Below are positions 47,707 to 56,141 of a stretch of 64,000 bases of DNA, one piece after another. The position numbers were made by a program, and so were the translations under genes. The notes below the pieces were generated by a model. That model was given only the letters and a program-made list of their open reading frames with translations. It was not told where the DNA came from and did not search any database. Position 1 is the first letter of the stretch; each line of letters opens with the position of its first letter. The stretch spans positions 1 through 64,000 of the forward strand of contig DAISYQ010000010.1 of NCBI GenBank assembly GCA_036825195.1. The letters run 5' to 3'. The DNA is from UBA2210 sp036825195 (GTDB taxonomy: Bacteria; Desulfobacterota; Syntrophia; Syntrophales; UBA2210).

Positions 47707-48219
47707 ATGGTATGGATGAAAAAACTGTCAAAGGTATTGGATGCCGTCAGCGAATGGACGGGTACCATATGTGTTTGGATAGTCGTTCCCCTTATGCTTG
47801 TCATGGTTTATGAAGTTGTAACGAGGCGTTTTTTTAACAGGCCTGGCGTGTGGGCCTTCGAAACGGCTATTCAGATATATGCCTTTCACTTTATGATACT
47901 GGCTTCCTATACCCTTCTGAAAAAGAAACATATTTCGGTGGATATTGTTGTGACTCGATGGTCACCGAAAACGCGTGCAATCCTTGAGATGATAACTTCC
48001 CTTGTCCTTTTTTTCCCTTTTATGGTGGTCATTCTCATTGAGGGGACCTATTATGCACAGGAGTCTTGGGCTATCAAAGAGGTCAGTTATACCGTCTTTG
48101 CACCCCCCATCTATCCGATCAAGACTCTTATCCCTCTGACTGCTCTGTTGTTGTTGATTCAAGGAGTATCAGATTTTCTGAAAAACATGCTTTTTATTTC
48201 AAAGGGGGAACAATCATGA
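47707..48219 (+). CDS. dctQ: TRAP transporter small membrane subunit, DctQ family
   Basis: DctQ is the four-helix membrane subunit that assists DctM. The start is ATG 47707 (MVWMKKLSKVLDAV), seven bases after GCAGGA. The 170 residues show four hydrophobic segments (about 18-42, 55-75, 95-115 and 135-155) and the family pattern YEVVTRRFFNRPGVWAFE near 36-53. The stop overlaps the dctM start by four bases. Confidence 0.88.
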   Translation: MVWMKKLSKVLDAVSEWTGTICVWIVVPLMLVMVYEVVTRRFFNRPGVWAFETAIQIYAFHFMILASYTLLKKKHISVDIVVTRWSPKTRAILEMITSLVLFFPFMVVILIEGTYYAQESWAIKEVSYTVFAPPIYPIKTLIPLTALLLLIQGVSDFLKNMLFISKGEQS

Positions 48220-49544
48220 CATTCAGTATGGTATTGGCGGTTTTGATGTTTGTCCTCCTTGTTACCGCATTAGTTCTGGGTGCACCGCTCGCGTTTACGT
48301 TAGGAGGTATTGCGGTAATATTCGGATATTTCGGATGGGGCCCTGAGTGCTTCGGCATGTTCATAAATCGCATCTATATGACGGTTATGAACAATTACGT
48401 TCTTGTTGCGGTCCCGCTCTTTGTTCTCATGGCGAACATTCTGGATAAATCGGGCATCATGGATGGCCTCTTTAATTCGATGCGCCAGTTATTCGGCCCT
48501 GTCAGAGGAGGAATGGCGATAGCGGTTGTGGTTGTTGCGACGATCTTCGCAGCCTGTACCGGAGTTGTCGGCGCCTCCGTTGTTACGATAGGGTTGCTGG
48601 CGACCCCTCATCTGCTCCGTTACGGGTATAAAAAAGAATTGATAGCGGGGACAATCTGCGCCGGCGGTACACTCGGGATCCTCATACCTCCGAGTATCAT
48701 GCTGGTCCTCATGGGATCTTATGCCGGAATATCCGTGGGTCAGCTTTTTATGGCCGGGATCATCCCCGGGTTGATCTTATCCGGCCTGTACATTCTCTAC
48801 ATCGGGGTGGTTTGTCTGCTGAAGCCCGATTGGGGACCGGCTATGACGGTCAATGAGAGGGCCTCGACACAGTTCGGTAAGATTCTTATTGATTGTCTCA
48901 AGAACCTTGTTCCTCCTTCCATACTGATCGTTGCGGTCCTCGGATCTATCTTTGCCGGTATTGCCACACCGACTGAAGCCGCCGGTATGGGTGCATTCGT
49001 TGCTCTGCTGATGATGATTGCCTACCGCCGGTTCAGTTGGGAGGCAATCAGAGGATCGGTCATAGCAACCGGCACGGTTACCTCAATGGTGTTGATGATA
49101 GTTGTTGGTGCCACCTGCTTTACCGGGGTCTTTATCGGGCTGGGCGGTGACGAGGTAGTATCCAAACTGGTACTGGGCTTCAACAACAAGTGGGGGGGCT
49201 TCTGGATAATGATGCTCATTGTCTTGATCCTGGGAATGTTCATCGATTGGATCGGGATTACCATGGTCTGCCTTCCGCTGTTTGTTCCCATAGCAACGGA
49301 TCTCGGATTTAATCCGCTGTGGTTTGTTATGATGATAGCGATTAATCTGCAGGCATCATTTTTGACACCGCCGCTCGGTTATTCCTTTTTCTACTTTAAA
49401 GGGGCCGGGGGGGCAGCGGAACACATCAGTATGGTGGAAATTTACCGTGGCATTACGCCTTTTATCATACTGATGATAATCGGTCTGATTGTCTGTGTGT
49501 ACGCTCCTCAGACAACGTTGTGGCTCCCCAGCTTTATGGATTAG
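48216..49544 (+). CDS. dctM: TRAP transporter large membrane subunit, DctM family
   Basis: DctM is the ion-coupled transport subunit of the inner membrane. ATG 48216 (MTFSMVLAVLMFVLLVTALVLGAPLAF) follows GGGGG at 48204-48208 by seven bases. The 442-residue protein has about 12 membrane segments and the typical stretches PLFVLMANILDKSG, IFAACTGVVGASVVTIG, GGTLGILIPPSIMLVLMGSYAG and IFAGIATPTEAAGMGAFVALL. It completes a full DctPQM system. Confidence 0.94.
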   Translation: MTFSMVLAVLMFVLLVTALVLGAPLAFTLGGIAVIFGYFGWGPECFGMFINRIYMTVMNNYVLVAVPLFVLMANILDKSGIMDGLFNSMRQLFGPVRGGMAIAVVVVATIFAACTGVVGASVVTIGLLATPHLLRYGYKKELIAGTICAGGTLGILIPPSIMLVLMGSYAGISVGQLFMAGIIPGLILSGLYILYIGVVCLLKPDWGPAMTVNERASTQFGKILIDCLKNLVPPSILIVAVLGSIFAGIATPTEAAGMGAFVALLMMIAYRRFSWEAIRGSVIATGTVTSMVLMIVVGATCFTGVFIGLGGDEVVSKLVLGFNNKWGGFWIMMLIVLILGMFIDWIGITMVCLPLFVPIATDLGFNPLWFVMMIAINLQASFLTPPLGYSFFYFKGAGGAAEHISMVEIYRGITPFIILMIIGLIVCVYAPQTTLWLPSFMD

Positions 49545-49609
49545 CGAAGAATGAAGGATCACGTTCGTATGGTAGGGTATGCGTATGCCTTGAAAGGAGA
49601 TATCCTGAA

Positions 49610-49642
49610 TCTGCAAACTGCCGTGCATCTGAGGTTTGCGGA
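49610..49642. other. hairpin in the convergent dctM/tex gap
   Basis: TCTGCAAAC (49610-49618) can pair with GTTTGCGGA (49634-49642), with one G-T pair. It lies between the stop codons of convergent dctM and tex. It lacks a clear T-run on either side, so it may serve as a weak bidirectional terminator or 3' end stabiliser. Confidence 0.4.
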
Positions 49643-49687
49643 GTGCCGGGTTACGGAAAGAGCATAATGGTACCCGTATGAATAATG

Positions 49688-51949
49688 CTACGTCTGTTTC
49701 CATCCTTTCAGGGCGTCGACGAATGGATTACCCGACGTTTTACCGGCCGTCTGGGGCCGCTCGGCCCTTCCGCCGGTCTTCTTTTTCCTGTGATCCTCTC
49801 TGTCGCGGGGTTTCATCGGATGGGACCGCATGGAAAGGGAGATGCGGTTTCGCTTCATGTCAACATCAATCACCGTCACCTCGACCCTCTGGTTTACCTT
49901 GATGACATCGTGGGGATTACGGACAAACCTGTCGGCCAGCGCGCTGATATGCACGAGCCCGTCCTGGTGCACTCCGATATCCACGAAGGCGCCGAATTCG
50001 GTCACGTTTGTTACGATACCCGGCAGTTTCATCCCCACCTCCAGATCAGCGATCGAACTGACACCATCGGTAAAGGTCAACAGTTCAAACTGCTCGCGCG
50101 GGTCGCGGCCGGGTTTCGCGAGTTCGCTCATGATATCGGTAAGCGTCGGCATGCCCGTAGTGTCGCTCACATACTGTTCCAGTATGATCTTCTTGCGCAG
50201 ATCCGGGCCGGTCATCAGATCTGAAATGCTGCATCCGAGATCGCGCGCCATCGATTCGACGACCGGATAGCTTTCGGGATGAACCGCCGAACTGTCGAGA
50301 AGGTTTCCCCCACCTCGTATTCTCAGGAATCCGGCCGCCTGTTCGAAGGTTTTCGCACCCATCCCCGGGACCTTCATCAGTTCGGCGCGCGAGGGAAAAG
50401 CCCCATGTTCATTGCGGTAGGAGATGATAGTGCCGCTCAGTTTTTCCGAGAGGCCCGACACATAGCTCAGCAGTTGTTTGCTCGCCGTGTTCACCTCGAC
50501 GCCGACCGCGTTCACGCAACTCGTCACGACATCATCCAGGGATTTTTTCAGGGCCTTCTGGTCCACATCGTGCTGGTACTGTCCGACACCGATGGCCTTG
50601 GGGTCGATCTTCACCAGCTCCGACAGGGGATCCATGAGACGTCTCCCGATCGATACCGCACCGCGAACGGTCAGATCATGGTCGGGAAATTCCTCGCGGG
50701 CCACTTCCGAGGCGGAATAAACCGATGCGCCGCTTTCGCTGACCGTAACCACGGCAACGGGTCTGCCGAAATCTATGCCCCTGCAGAAGGTTTCCGTCTC
50801 GCGTCCTCCCGTGCCGTTGCCGATGGCGATGGCCTCGATATCGAAGGTCTTCGCCAGTCTCTGTAAGGTTTCTTCCGATTCCTTCACGCGGTTGTGTGGT
50901 TGAAGCGGAAAGATTGTTTCGTTGTGCAGAAGCTTTCCCTGTGGATCGAGGCAGACAACCTTGCACCCCGTTCGCAGACCGGGGTCAATGGCAAGGACCC
51001 TTTTTTGACCGAGCGGAGGCGCAAGAAGCAGATTTCTGACATTCTGCGCGAATACCGTGATAGCCTCTCCGTCCGCCCTGTTTTTGCTTTCGAGACGGGT
51101 CTCCGTTTCCATGGATGTTGAAAGAAGGCGTTTGTAGCTGTCCTTCACCGCAAGCCGCACCTCTTGTGCCGCGGCAGTGTCACCCTTAACGAAATGCCGC
51201 TCCAGGATGTCGATCGTTTTTTCTTCATCCGGGAGAACGCGGAAGATGAGGAATCCCTCGGCAGCCCCCCGGCGAATAGCAAGAACACGGTGCGAAGGTG
51301 CCATAGCGACGGGTTCCTGCCAGTCGAAATAATCTCTGTATTTTGCCCCCTCTTCTTCTTTATCCTTTGCGACCTTTGAGTATAAGACGGCCTTTTTGGA
51401 GAACAGCTCCCGCAGGGCCTTTCTGACTCCCCCATCCTCGTTTATCCACTCCGCAATGATATCCCGTGCGCCGGCAAGGGCATCTTCGATGGTCTCCACA
51501 CCCTTTTCGGGATCCAGAAACGCGAGTGCCTCGGCTTTCGTGTTGATGTCACTCTGCTCAAATATCCGTGCGGCGAGGGGCTCAAGTCCGCGTTCCTTAG
51601 CCATCATCCCTCGGGTGCGCCGTTTCGGTCTATAGGGCAGATAGATGTCTTCCAGAATTGCCAGGGTCTCGGCGGACATTACCGTGTGTCTCAGATCGTC
51701 GGTCAGCTTACCCTGTTCCTCCAGTGATTTGAGAACGGTTTCTCTTCGTTTGTCCAGCGTGGCGAGCTGCTCGAGCCGATCCCGAATGGATATGACATTG
51801 ACCTCGTCCATTCCGCCGGTTGCTTCTTTGCGGTACCGGGCGATAAACGGAACCGTAGCCCCTTCTTCTAGAAGCAGCGCAACCGTTTGCACTTGCTTTT
51901 CCGTCAATTGCAGTTCCTGCGCGATCTTTGTAGTGTGTTCTTCTATCAT
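49688..51949 (-). CDS. tex: Tex-family RNA-binding transcription accessory protein
   Basis: Tex proteins are conserved RNA- and DNA-binding factors related to eukaryotic Spt6. The 753-residue product has the N-terminal helical region (ALLLEEGATVPFIARYRKEATGGMDE), the YqgF/RNase H-like domain around VLAIDPGLRTGCKVVCLD, the helix-hairpin-helix region (GAFPSRAELMKVPGMGAKTFEQAAGFLRI) and a C-terminal S1 domain (VTNVTEFGAFVDIGVHQDGLVHISALAD, about 648-675). The GC content of this gene looks higher than that of the ribosomal region. It follows the hemolysin III-type gene on the same strand. Confidence 0.95.
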   Translation of the reverse strand: MIEEHTTKIAQELQLTEKQVQTVALLLEEGATVPFIARYRKEATGGMDEVNVISIRDRLEQLATLDKRRETVLKSLEEQGKLTDDLRHTVMSAETLAILEDIYLPYRPKRRTRGMMAKERGLEPLAARIFEQSDINTKAEALAFLDPEKGVETIEDALAGARDIIAEWINEDGGVRKALRELFSKKAVLYSKVAKDKEEEGAKYRDYFDWQEPVAMAPSHRVLAIRRGAAEGFLIFRVLPDEEKTIDILERHFVKGDTAAAQEVRLAVKDSYKRLLSTSMETETRLESKNRADGEAITVFAQNVRNLLLAPPLGQKRVLAIDPGLRTGCKVVCLDPQGKLLHNETIFPLQPHNRVKESEETLQRLAKTFDIEAIAIGNGTGGRETETFCRGIDFGRPVAVVTVSESGASVYSASEVAREEFPDHDLTVRGAVSIGRRLMDPLSELVKIDPKAIGVGQYQHDVDQKALKKSLDDVVTSCVNAVGVEVNTASKQLLSYVSGLSEKLSGTIISYRNEHGAFPSRAELMKVPGMGAKTFEQAAGFLRIRGGGNLLDSSAVHPESYPVVESMARDLGCSISDLMTGPDLRKKIILEQYVSDTTGMPTLTDIMSELAKPGRDPREQFELLTFTDGVSSIADLEVGMKLPGIVTNVTEFGAFVDIGVHQDGLVHISALADRFVRNPHDVIKVNQRVEVTVIDVDMKRNRISLSMRSHPMKPRDREDHRKKKTGGRAERPQTAGKTSGNPFVDALKGWKQT

Positions 51950-52009
51950 CCGAAAAATCCGACTCCCTGAATATTATTTCATCCTCACGAAGAGATCTGA
52001 CAAAGCTGG

Positions 52010-52048
52010 CAGGATAGTTCAGGGGTAGCGGCACCTGAAGGAATCCTG
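52010..52048. other. two-part inverted repeat between tex and the HlyIII-type gene
   Basis: CAGGAT (52010-52015) pairs with ATCCTG (52043-52048), and inside it TTCAGG (52018-52023) pairs with CCTGAA (52034-52039). Together they make a stem with a small internal bulge and a ten-base loop. Position fits the 3' end of the hlyIII-type transcript or the tex leader on the minus strand. Confidence 0.45.
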
Positions 52049-52082
52049 ACGCCGTAGCGAAGTTTTTTGGGGGGAAACGTTC

Positions 52083-52733
52083 TTAGCTGAAGGGCATGAC
52101 ATATCGGTACATCATCCAGAAATGCGAAAAGGTTCCCATCATGACGAAGAGATGGAAGATTTCATGAAACCCGAAGATGCGGGGCCACGGATTGGGTCGT
52201 TTGATGGCGTAGATCACTGCTCCTGCCGTATATAAAAGGCCGCCAATGAACATCCATGTTATTCCCCCGATGTTCAGAGCCTTGATTAATGGCCATATGG
52301 CCACAACGGCCAGCCATCCGGTAGCGACATAAATAAAGGTGTACAGCCATCGCGGGGCCTGAAGCCAGAATATTTTCATCAGTATGCCGGCAGCCGTTAC
52401 TCCCCATATCACTCCGAAGAGACTCCATCCCCAGGCGCCTCTCAGGGGGATAAGGCATATGGGTGTATAGGTGGCAGCGATCAGTATAAAGATCATCATG
52501 TGATCGATCTTTCGCAGACGCAAAGCGATCTTTTCCGAAACGGGCAGCCAGTGATAGAGGGTGCTCGCTGTGTAGAGCAGGATCATGCCTGCCCCGAAGA
52601 CGGAGAAAGCCACGATATGAATGGGGCGGACGGGATGGGTAGAACCCCATAGCAGGAATATCAGTCCGGTAATGGCAAGGATGATACCAATGCAGTGTGT
52701 GAGCCCGCTAACAGGATCTTTCAATCGTATCAT
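52083..52733 (-). CDS. hemolysin III / TrhA-PAQR family membrane protein
   Basis: This is an inner-membrane protein of the HlyIII family, related to PAQR receptors. The 216 residues form seven hydrophobic segments. The family's metal-site motifs are visible: an N-terminal SGLTHCIG, then TASTLYHWLP (Ser and His, about 56-65), RKIDHMMIFILIAATYTP (Asp and His), and the C-terminal FGFHEIFHLFVMMGTFSHF (two His). Members affect membrane energetics and lipid homeostasis in some bacteria; a haemolytic role is not implied. Confidence 0.9.
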   Translation of the reverse strand: MIRLKDPVSGLTHCIGIILAITGLIFLLWGSTHPVRPIHIVAFSVFGAGMILLYTASTLYHWLPVSEKIALRLRKIDHMMIFILIAATYTPICLIPLRGAWGWSLFGVIWGVTAAGILMKIFWLQAPRWLYTFIYVATGWLAVVAIWPLIKALNIGGITWMFIGGLLYTAGAVIYAIKRPNPWPRIFGFHEIFHLFVMMGTFSHFWMMYRYVMPFS

Positions 52734-53202
52734 ATCTCATCTACTTTCCTTTTTAGGTTGCATATATGCGCAGTCCTCAGGATAACGACGCGTAGTATTG
52801 TTCGATAATCGATACCTGATTCTGAATTGCTTGCGGTAGCGACGGAAGTCGATACTATTGTATTTTCGGTTAGATTGTCAAATGCAAATATGTTCACTCA
52901 TAGGGGATGTTTTTGATAGGATCAATCCAATGGTACCCTTTCAACGATACCGGCCGCCATACGATTCCTATGTTTCTTGATGTGTTCCGTACAATAATAA
53001 GATTCGGGCATACGGCTTGATATTGACATTCATGTGGAGTATGGCTTCATATGCGGATGTACCTGTCATAAAAATGGATTTTACGATACCTTGAAAATAG
53101 GACAGAAGGTGAATCATGAAAATAACACTTGCATTACGCTCCTATTGTTGTAGAAGTATCAAAACGGAAATAATTACTCAATCAAGGAAGGAAAAATACA
53201 AT
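52734..53202. other. intergenic region without a recognised gene
   Basis: About 470 bases between two divergent genes. A TTGACA at 53023-53028 has no convincing -10 partner. An in-frame ATG at 53116 precedes the chosen start of the next gene but would hide its lipoprotein signal. I see no repeat or RNA gene here. Confidence 0.5.
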
Positions 53203-54219
53203 ATGAGAATAATGCAACAGAAGTGGTTTTACGTACCGGTTGTTATTATAGTAGTGGCCTTTTTTGCACTGCAGGCGTGCAAAAAAGAAGAAGAAATAAA
53301 GATACCTGAAGGCGCAATAGCCATAGTAAACGGAGAGGTTATCACGCAGGACGAACTCGATAAGGAACTGGCCATGGCGCAACAGCAGTTTGCCGAGCAG
53401 GAACAACCAAGCGATGAGAAGCTTGCGGAGATCAAGAACAATCTCATAGAGAGTCTGATCTCACGCAAGGTGCTCTATCAGGAAAGTCAGAAAAAAGGAA
53501 TAACCATTGACGATGCGGCCATTGATGACCGCCTTGCAAAGATAAAAGCACAATTTCCCAAGGAAGATGATTTTAAGGCGATGCTCGATACGATGAAACT
53601 CGATGAAGCTCTCCTGAAAGCTCAATTGCGTGAAGGAATGGCAATCCAGAAACTCGCAGAAGAGGAAATTATAAACAAAATAGAGGTGTCGGACCAGGAA
53701 ACGAAGGAGTATTATGATGGTCACCAGGATCTCTTCAAACAACCCGAACAGGTCCAGGCAAGTCATATCCTTGTTAAAGTTGATGATGGTGCTGAGGAGT
53801 CCGTTAAGACCGATGCCCGCAAGAAGATCGAAGAGGTACAGAAAAAACTGAAAGAGGGCGGGGATTTTGCGGCACTCGCCAAGGAATATTCGGATTGCCC
53901 GAGCGGGGCCAATGGCGGCGATCTCGGGTATTTCGGGCGGGGGCAGATGGTAAAACCCTTTGAAGATGCGGCCTTTGCCATGCAACCGGGGGAGATAAGC
54001 GATATAGTCGAGACCCAATTCGGCTATCACCTGATAAAAGCCGGTGATAAGAAACCCGGGGGGACAATCGATTACGATGCGATCAAGGAACGGCTCGCCC
54101 AATATCTGAAACAGACGAAAACGGGGGAAGAGGTAAAGAAATATGTCGAAAAGCTGAAGGGACAGTCAACAATAGAAAAATTTGTCCCTGAAACGGAAAA
54201 AAAGGAATCAGCTGGATAG
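53203..54219 (+). CDS. peptidylprolyl isomerase lipoprotein, PpiC/SurA type
   Basis: This is a periplasmic parvulin-type foldase tethered by lipid. I start at ATG 53203 (MRIMQQKWFYVPVVI), with AAGGAAGGA at 53184-53192. The signal ends in the lipobox LQAC, with Cys at about residue 25. In the 338 residues, a SurA_N-like helical domain (VNGEVITQDELDKELAM through about 180) precedes a rotamase domain (ASHILVKVDDGAEE to GDLGYFGRGQMVKPFEDAAFAMQPGEISDIVETQFGYHLIKA, about 190-290). It probably assists outer-membrane or secreted protein folding. Confidence 0.9.
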   Translation: MRIMQQKWFYVPVVIIVVAFFALQACKKEEEIKIPEGAIAIVNGEVITQDELDKELAMAQQQFAEQEQPSDEKLAEIKNNLIESLISRKVLYQESQKKGITIDDAAIDDRLAKIKAQFPKEDDFKAMLDTMKLDEALLKAQLREGMAIQKLAEEEIINKIEVSDQETKEYYDGHQDLFKQPEQVQASHILVKVDDGAEESVKTDARKKIEEVQKKLKEGGDFAALAKEYSDCPSGANGGDLGYFGRGQMVKPFEDAAFAMQPGEISDIVETQFGYHLIKAGDKKPGGTIDYDAIKERLAQYLKQTKTGEEVKKYVEKLKGQSTIEKFVPETEKKESAG

Positions 54220-54260
54220 CCCCCAATATTCGGGATAGCAGGATTATCTTCGTACCAATA

Positions 54261-54291
54261 AGGCCCGGCTTTCAAAGCCGGGCCTTTTTTC
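54261..54291 (+). terminator. intrinsic terminator after the PpiC-type gene
   Basis: AAGGCCCGGC (54261-54270) pairs with GCCGGGCCTT (54278-54287) around a short AT-containing loop, followed by TTTT. It is a strong canonical terminator. Confidence 0.93.
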
Positions 54292-54423
54292 GGACTGATC
54301 TATTGTCGGGAAAAGCGATCATGCGTACGACCGAAAATACGAAAACGGGTGACAGTCCTTATATGCCTTTTAGATTTGTGAAGAGTGTGAATCATGCCAT
54401 ATAGGAACTCATGCACTGTGGTG

Positions 54424-54496
54424 GCGGTGGTCCAAAGAGACCTTTCCCGGGGTCGGATGTATTTGTTTCACCGCAGTACCCTGCACAGGATATAAT
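54424..54496 (+). promoter_or_regulatory. possible structured leader and -10 element before the carboxyltransferase gene
   Basis: GCGGTG (54424-54429) can pair with CACCGC (54469-54474), enclosing GGTC/GACC (54429-54432 with 54439-54442). Just downstream is TATAAT (54491-54496) with no good -35 at the usual distance. It could be a protein operator or the edge of an RNA element; neither reading is secure. Confidence 0.3.
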
Positions 54497-54520
54497 TTTC
54501 ATAGTGATTTGATATGTGAC

Positions 54521-56092
54521 ATGAGCGGAAAAATAATGGACAGAAAGAAAGCTCTCAGTGAGCTGTACATGCGCCGCGAAAGAGTAGAACGCATGGGCGG
54601 TGAGGAAGAGATAAAGGCGCAACATGAACGTGGCAGGCTTACCGCTCGGGAACGGGTGGACAAGCTTCTCGATAAGGGTAGCTTCTGGGAAGTAGGGATG
54701 CAGAATCACTCGGATGTTCCCGGAATGGAGGAGGCGTCTCCTGCCGATGGTAAGGTATGCGGGATCGGTACGATAGACGGCAGAAGAGTTGCGGTGGATG
54801 CCGATGACCGCACCACGCTCGGTGGCAGCACAGGACGGATCGGTATTCAGAAATTCGCGAGGCTGCACCGTATGGCTACCGAAAAGGGGTACCCCATCAT
54901 AGGCCTGGGCGATTGCTCCGGTGGAATCCGTCTGCCTGACAGAATGGGTTCGGCCGGACTTGCTGAAGGGACCTGTCGATGGAGAGGCCCCGCGGACTAC
55001 TGGTTTCAACTGCCGCGTCAAACGCCACGGATAGAAGCGATTATGGGGGAGTGTTTCGGCATGCCGAGCTGGCACGCCGCCCGTGCTGATTTTGTGGCGA
55101 TGGTAAAAGGATCGGCAATGGGAGCCGCCGGACCGAGGATAGTGGAAAAGGCAATCGGACAGAGAATCACTCCGCAGCAATTGTGCGGCTGGGAACTCCA
55201 TGCCCATGTAACGGGCCAGGTCGATGCCTTTGCCGAGAATGATGAGGAATGCCTGGCGATTATCAGGGAGTTTTTAAGCTATATGCCCTCACATAACGGT
55301 GAAGAACCGCCATTTCTTCCCACGCAGGATAGTCCGGACAGAAGGCTGAAGGATGCTGAAAAGATTGTCCCCCTTCAGTTAACCCGGAGTTACGATATGC
55401 ACCGTTTGATCAAGGTTATCGTGGATGACGGGAACTATTTTCCCCTGAAAGCCCAGTTCGGCAAGGCCCTCATAACCTGCCTGGCCAGGATTGCCGGTAA
55501 GGTTGTCGGTATTATAGCCAACAATCCGATGCATAATGCGGGAGCACCCGATGTCCCGTCTATCGATAAGGCGATCAGCTTTATCTGTCTTTGTGATTCA
55601 TTTAACATTCCCCTCATTTTTCTGGCCGATATCCCCGGTATGTATCCGGGTATGGAATCTGAGAGGCAGAAGATCCCCACCAAGATAGTGGTTATGATCG
55701 AAGCGCAAGAGTTGGCAACGGTTCCGAAAATCCATATCTTGGTTCGGAAAGCCTACGGGATCGGCTGGCGGTGCATGTGTGGGGGACAGCAGGACATCAT
55801 CGCCGCCTGGCCGACGGCTTCAATCAGCTTTGTCGACCCGGAGATAGGGATCGAGGTGGTGCACGGCCGCAGACTGGCTGAGGATCAAAATTCCGAGGCT
55901 GAAAGGAAGCGGTTGCTGGAGGAATGGTCGGTGGAGAGCTCCCCCTGGGGAGGGGCAGGCATCACGCCACTTGAGATAATCGATCCCGCGGATACCAGAA
56001 AGTTTATAGCCACGTCTCTGGATATACTCAGAGGAAACAGAAGCGGTGGTATCGGCGAACACAAGTTGGCTAACTGGCCCACCGGTTTTTAG
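54521..56092 (+). CDS. acyl-CoA carboxylase carboxyltransferase-family protein (divergent)
   Basis: The product belongs to the family of propionyl-, methylcrotonyl- and glutaconyl-CoA carboxyltransferases, which move carboxyl groups between biotin and acyl-CoA. The start may be ATG 54521 (MSGKIMDRKKAL) or ATG 54536, which has a weak GCGGA site. The roughly 523 residues show ERGRLTARERVDKLLDKGSFWEVG at the N-terminus, a crotonase-like FADIPGMYPGMESE-type loop (LADIPGMYPGMESERQ) near 375, and GGQQDIIAAWPTASISFVDPE near 430. The acyl-CoA site reads GDCSGGIRLPDRMG in place of the more usual GGARIQEG-type loop. No biotin carboxylase or biotin carrier gene is adjacent, so the partner and substrate are unknown. 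Confidence 0.82.
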   Translation: MSGKIMDRKKALSELYMRRERVERMGGEEEIKAQHERGRLTARERVDKLLDKGSFWEVGMQNHSDVPGMEEASPADGKVCGIGTIDGRRVAVDADDRTTLGGSTGRIGIQKFARLHRMATEKGYPIIGLGDCSGGIRLPDRMGSAGLAEGTCRWRGPADYWFQLPRQTPRIEAIMGECFGMPSWHAARADFVAMVKGSAMGAAGPRIVEKAIGQRITPQQLCGWELHAHVTGQVDAFAENDEECLAIIREFLSYMPSHNGEEPPFLPTQDSPDRRLKDAEKIVPLQLTRSYDMHRLIKVIVDDGNYFPLKAQFGKALITCLARIAGKVVGIIANNPMHNAGAPDVPSIDKAISFICLCDSFNIPLIFLADIPGMYPGMESERQKIPTKIVVMIEAQELATVPKIHILVRKAYGIGWRCMCGGQQDIIAAWPTASISFVDPEIGIEVVHGRRLAEDQNSEAERKRLLEEWSVESSPWGGAGITPLEIIDPADTRKFIATSLDILRGNRSGGIGEHKLANWPTGF

Positions 56093-56141
56093 GTTCAGTC
56101 GCTCCTTTTTTATCCGCCTATGAAAGATTAAGGAGATGCGT

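Noticed and set aside
49560..49660. Possible cyclic-di-GMP riboswitch suggested by GCCGGGTTACGG
   Set aside because: The other conserved parts of the GEMM-I fold are missing, and the element would lie downstream of dctM and antisense to tex expression.
54392..55207. 271-codon antisense frame over the start of the carboxyltransferase gene
   Set aside because: The plus-strand protein has family motifs throughout; the antisense one has none.
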